Shown here piece after piece: positions 62,684-64,000 of a stretch of 64,000 nucleotides of DNA. The stretch is taken from the NCBI RefSeq assembly GCF_024756275.1, contig NZ_JANUGQ010000002.1, positions 1-64,000 on the forward strand, in the 5' to 3' direction. Position 1 is the first letter of the stretch, and the number at the start of each line of letters is the position of its first letter. Source of the DNA: Streptomyces pyxinae. GTDB lineage: Bacteria; Actinomycetota; Actinomycetes; Streptomycetales; Streptomycetaceae. The notes below the pieces were generated by a model. That model saw only the letters and a program-made list of their open reading frames with translations. It was not told the origin of the DNA and made no database searches. A program made the position numbers and the translations under genes.

Positions 62684-63790
62684 TCAGGGGTTGATGACGG
62701 CCATCCACAGGGGTTCGGTGCGGGTCCGTAGCAGGTGCAGGGCGGTCCGGGCTTCGGTGAGCGGGGAGCGGTGGGTGATCAGGTCCTCGGCGTGGAGGAG
62801 GCTGGTCTCCAGCAGGCGCAGGATCTCGTGGACGTCGGAGCGGGTGCAGGCGCGGGTGCCGATGAGGCGCCAGCAGTTGGCCATCAGGGTGATGGCGGGG
62901 AACGGGGGCGGGGTGGGGTTTCCGCCCATGTGGACCATGGTCGCGCCGGTGGCGAGAGCGGCGGTGGCCTGCCAGGTGGCGGGGCCGTCGGGTGTGTAGT
63001 CGATGACGGCGTCCGCGCCTTGCGGCAGCAGGTGGCGCAGCCGGGTGGTGAGGCCGGAGGTGGTGGCCCAGTCGGTGCCCAGCTCCTCCAGGGCGACGGT
63101 GTCGGTGGGCAGGCTGCCGGCGAGCCGGCGTACGGCGTCCAGGCGTTCACGGGAGCGGGCGACGAGGATCAGCCGGCCTATGCCGAAGTGGGGGGCGAGC
63201 TTGACGGTGGCGGTGCCCATGGTGCCGGTGGCGGCGGTGACGATCACGGTGGAACCCGGGCGCAGGGCGGCGGTCTTGAGGGCGCGCAGGGCGTTGGCGA
63301 GGTCGTGGATCTTGGCGCCGAGGTCGAAGGAGACATTGTCCGGCAGCGGGTCGAGCAACCAGTGGGGCACGCGGAGGTATTCGGCGAGCCCGCCGTCGTG
63401 ATAGCGCGCGTACAGGGGCATGGGGGCCGGACCGAAGGCGGCGTGGCCGATCATGGCCTGCTGGGCGCAGAGCATGTCGCGGTCGCTGGTGCAGGCCGCG
63501 CAGGTACGGCAGTTGAGCTGGGGGTGGACGCGGATCCGCTGTCCTGGTGTCCAGCCGTGGGCCTGCGCCTCGGGGCCGGCGACGGCGACGGTGCCGGCGG
63601 CCTCGTGGCCCAGGACGGTGGGCAGATGGCGGAAGGCCCCGCGGGCCAGGAGCGCCAGCATGCCCGGGGCGAGTCCGGCGGCGGCGACGCGGACCAGGAC
63701 GTCCTGCGGCCCGGGTTCGGGGATGGGGACGGTGTCCAGGTGGACCTGGTCGGAGCCGGCGTGGGCGGTGACGGCCTGCATGGTGGGCAC
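62684..63790 (-). CDS. Zinc-type alcohol dehydrogenase-like oxidoreductase
   Basis: 368 residues of the MDR superfamily. The N-terminal GroES-like domain has GHEAAGTVAV and a structural-zinc Cys set C-x2-C-x2-C-x7-C (CRTCAACTSDRDMLC). The Rossmann region VIVTAATGTMGTATVKLA and RLILVARSRERLDAVRRLAG follow. The usual first catalytic-zinc Cys (CGTD-like) is replaced by GLAPGMLA, so the catalytic zinc site is probably incomplete and the enzyme may be of reductase type. Substrate unknown. No ribosome site is strong at the ATG. Confidence 0.82.
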   Translation of the reverse strand: MPTMQAVTAHAGSDQVHLDTVPIPEPGPQDVLVRVAAAGLAPGMLALLARGAFRHLPTVLGHEAAGTVAVAGPEAQAHGWTPGQRIRVHPQLNCRTCAACTSDRDMLCAQQAMIGHAAFGPAPMPLYARYHDGGLAEYLRVPHWLLDPLPDNVSFDLGAKIHDLANALRALKTAALRPGSTVIVTAATGTMGTATVKLAPHFGIGRLILVARSRERLDAVRRLAGSLPTDTVALEELGTDWATTSGLTTRLRHLLPQGADAVIDYTPDGPATWQATAALATGATMVHMGGNPTPPPFPAITLMANCWRLIGTRACTRSDVHEILRLLETSLLHAEDLITHRSPLTEARTALHLLRTRTEPLWMAVINP

Positions 63791-63820
63791 GGGGTCTGTC
63801 TCCCGGTTTCTCGGTGGTCG

Positions 63821-63852
63821 GTGCGGTGGTGCGGTGGTGCGGTAGTGCGGTG
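63821..63852. repeat. Four 8-bp repeats GTGCGGTG
   Basis: Units at 63821, 63829, 63837 (GTGCGGTA) and 63845, just upstream of the dehydrogenase start (its leader, read on the minus strand as CACCGCAC). Related GTGGTGG sequence continues beyond. Confidence 0.8.
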
Positions 63853-63942
63853 GTGGTGGGGCTGTGGGGCGGCGCGGTGAGGCGGTGCCTGAGGGCGGTG
63901 TTCGAAGGCCCTGGGGCGGCGGTGGCGGTGGTGGCCGGTGGG

Positions 63943-64000
63943 TCAGTGGGCGATGAGTTCGCGCAGCAGCCTGGGGGTGACGGGGTCGGCGGTGCGGGCG
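63943..64000 (-). CDS. 3' end of a gene running off the right edge
   Basis: Minus-strand reading from the edge ends RTADPVTPRLLRELIAH and a TGA at 63945-63943. Codon-like GC3 and an ordinary helical C-terminus suggest a real gene upstream of the dehydrogenase in the same direction, with about 150 bp between them. Function cannot be told. Confidence 0.5.
   Translation of the reverse strand, partial: ARTADPVTPRLLRELIAH

Overview
The window is high-GC DNA (long GC-rich spacers, GTG/TTG starts, ATGA/GTGA overlaps) from an actinobacterium, almost certainly a Streptomyces or close relative. Family markers agree: the melC tyrosinase operon, mycothiol-type DinB enzyme, ergothioneine operon, SpoIIE/STAS/RsbW-type partner-switching proteins and a PAS-GGDEF-EAL protein. 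From memory, the gene order between about 0.9 and 31.7 kb resembles the Streptomyces coelicolor SCO0930 to SCO0885 stretch (lipoprotein, methyltransferase, rmdA, LysR, sdh, egtABCD, trxC), interrupted here by melC, a small UvrA-like ATPase and others. This is recall, not a search.

Layout. 0-0.5 kb: the 5' end of a secreted Pro/Thr-repeat protein running off the left edge on the minus strand. 0.9-9.9 kb: repeat lipoprotein, SAM methyltransferase coupled to a c-di-GMP synthase/phosphodiesterase, then a LysR gene divergent from a three-gene succinate dehydrogenase operon, with a clear LysR-type palindrome between them. 10.3-14.0 kb: melC1-melC2 facing a UvrA2-like gene across a perfect 15-bp hairpin. 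14.3-20.5 kb: LysR/beta-propeller divergent pair, a decayed LysE exporter, Rid, LLM flavoenzyme, dodecin, DinB enzyme and a VOC protein. 20.9-25.3 kb: egtA-egtB-egtC-egtD, fully overlapping, ended by a hairpin. 26.2-31.1 kb: PemK-like toxin, VOC protein, LacI regulator, small unknown protein and a PcaF-like thiolase behind a palindromic operator. 31.4-36.3 kb: thioredoxin with a sigma-R-like promoter, a divergent disulfide-reductase-like flavoprotein and two coupled saccharopine-pathway genes.

36.7-50.7 kb is the most unusual part: five co-directional, mostly overlapping genes (1794, 799, 1334, 359 and 383 aa) with no secretion signals. They include a DUF6603-like giant with a possible HNH-like N-terminus and a C-terminal propeller, two large proteins I do not recognise, a protein ending in fibre-like repeats and a glycine-rich adhesin-like protein. 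A good -35/-10 promoter and an octamer repeat lie upstream. Immediately downstream (50.9-55.7 kb) is a signalling module: SpoIIE-type phosphatase, cobalamin-binding-domain protein and STAS protein, convergent with a STAS/RsbW-like pair.

55.8-64 kb: lipoprotein, TPR protein and pirin, then an accessory stretch with a PIN-domain protein, an integrase remnant, a methyltransferase, a broken kinase-like tail, an endonuclease/phosphatase-family protein coupled to that tail, a MazG-like protein, a zinc-type dehydrogenase and the 3' end of a further minus-strand gene. No tRNA, rRNA, CRISPR array or intact transposase was seen.
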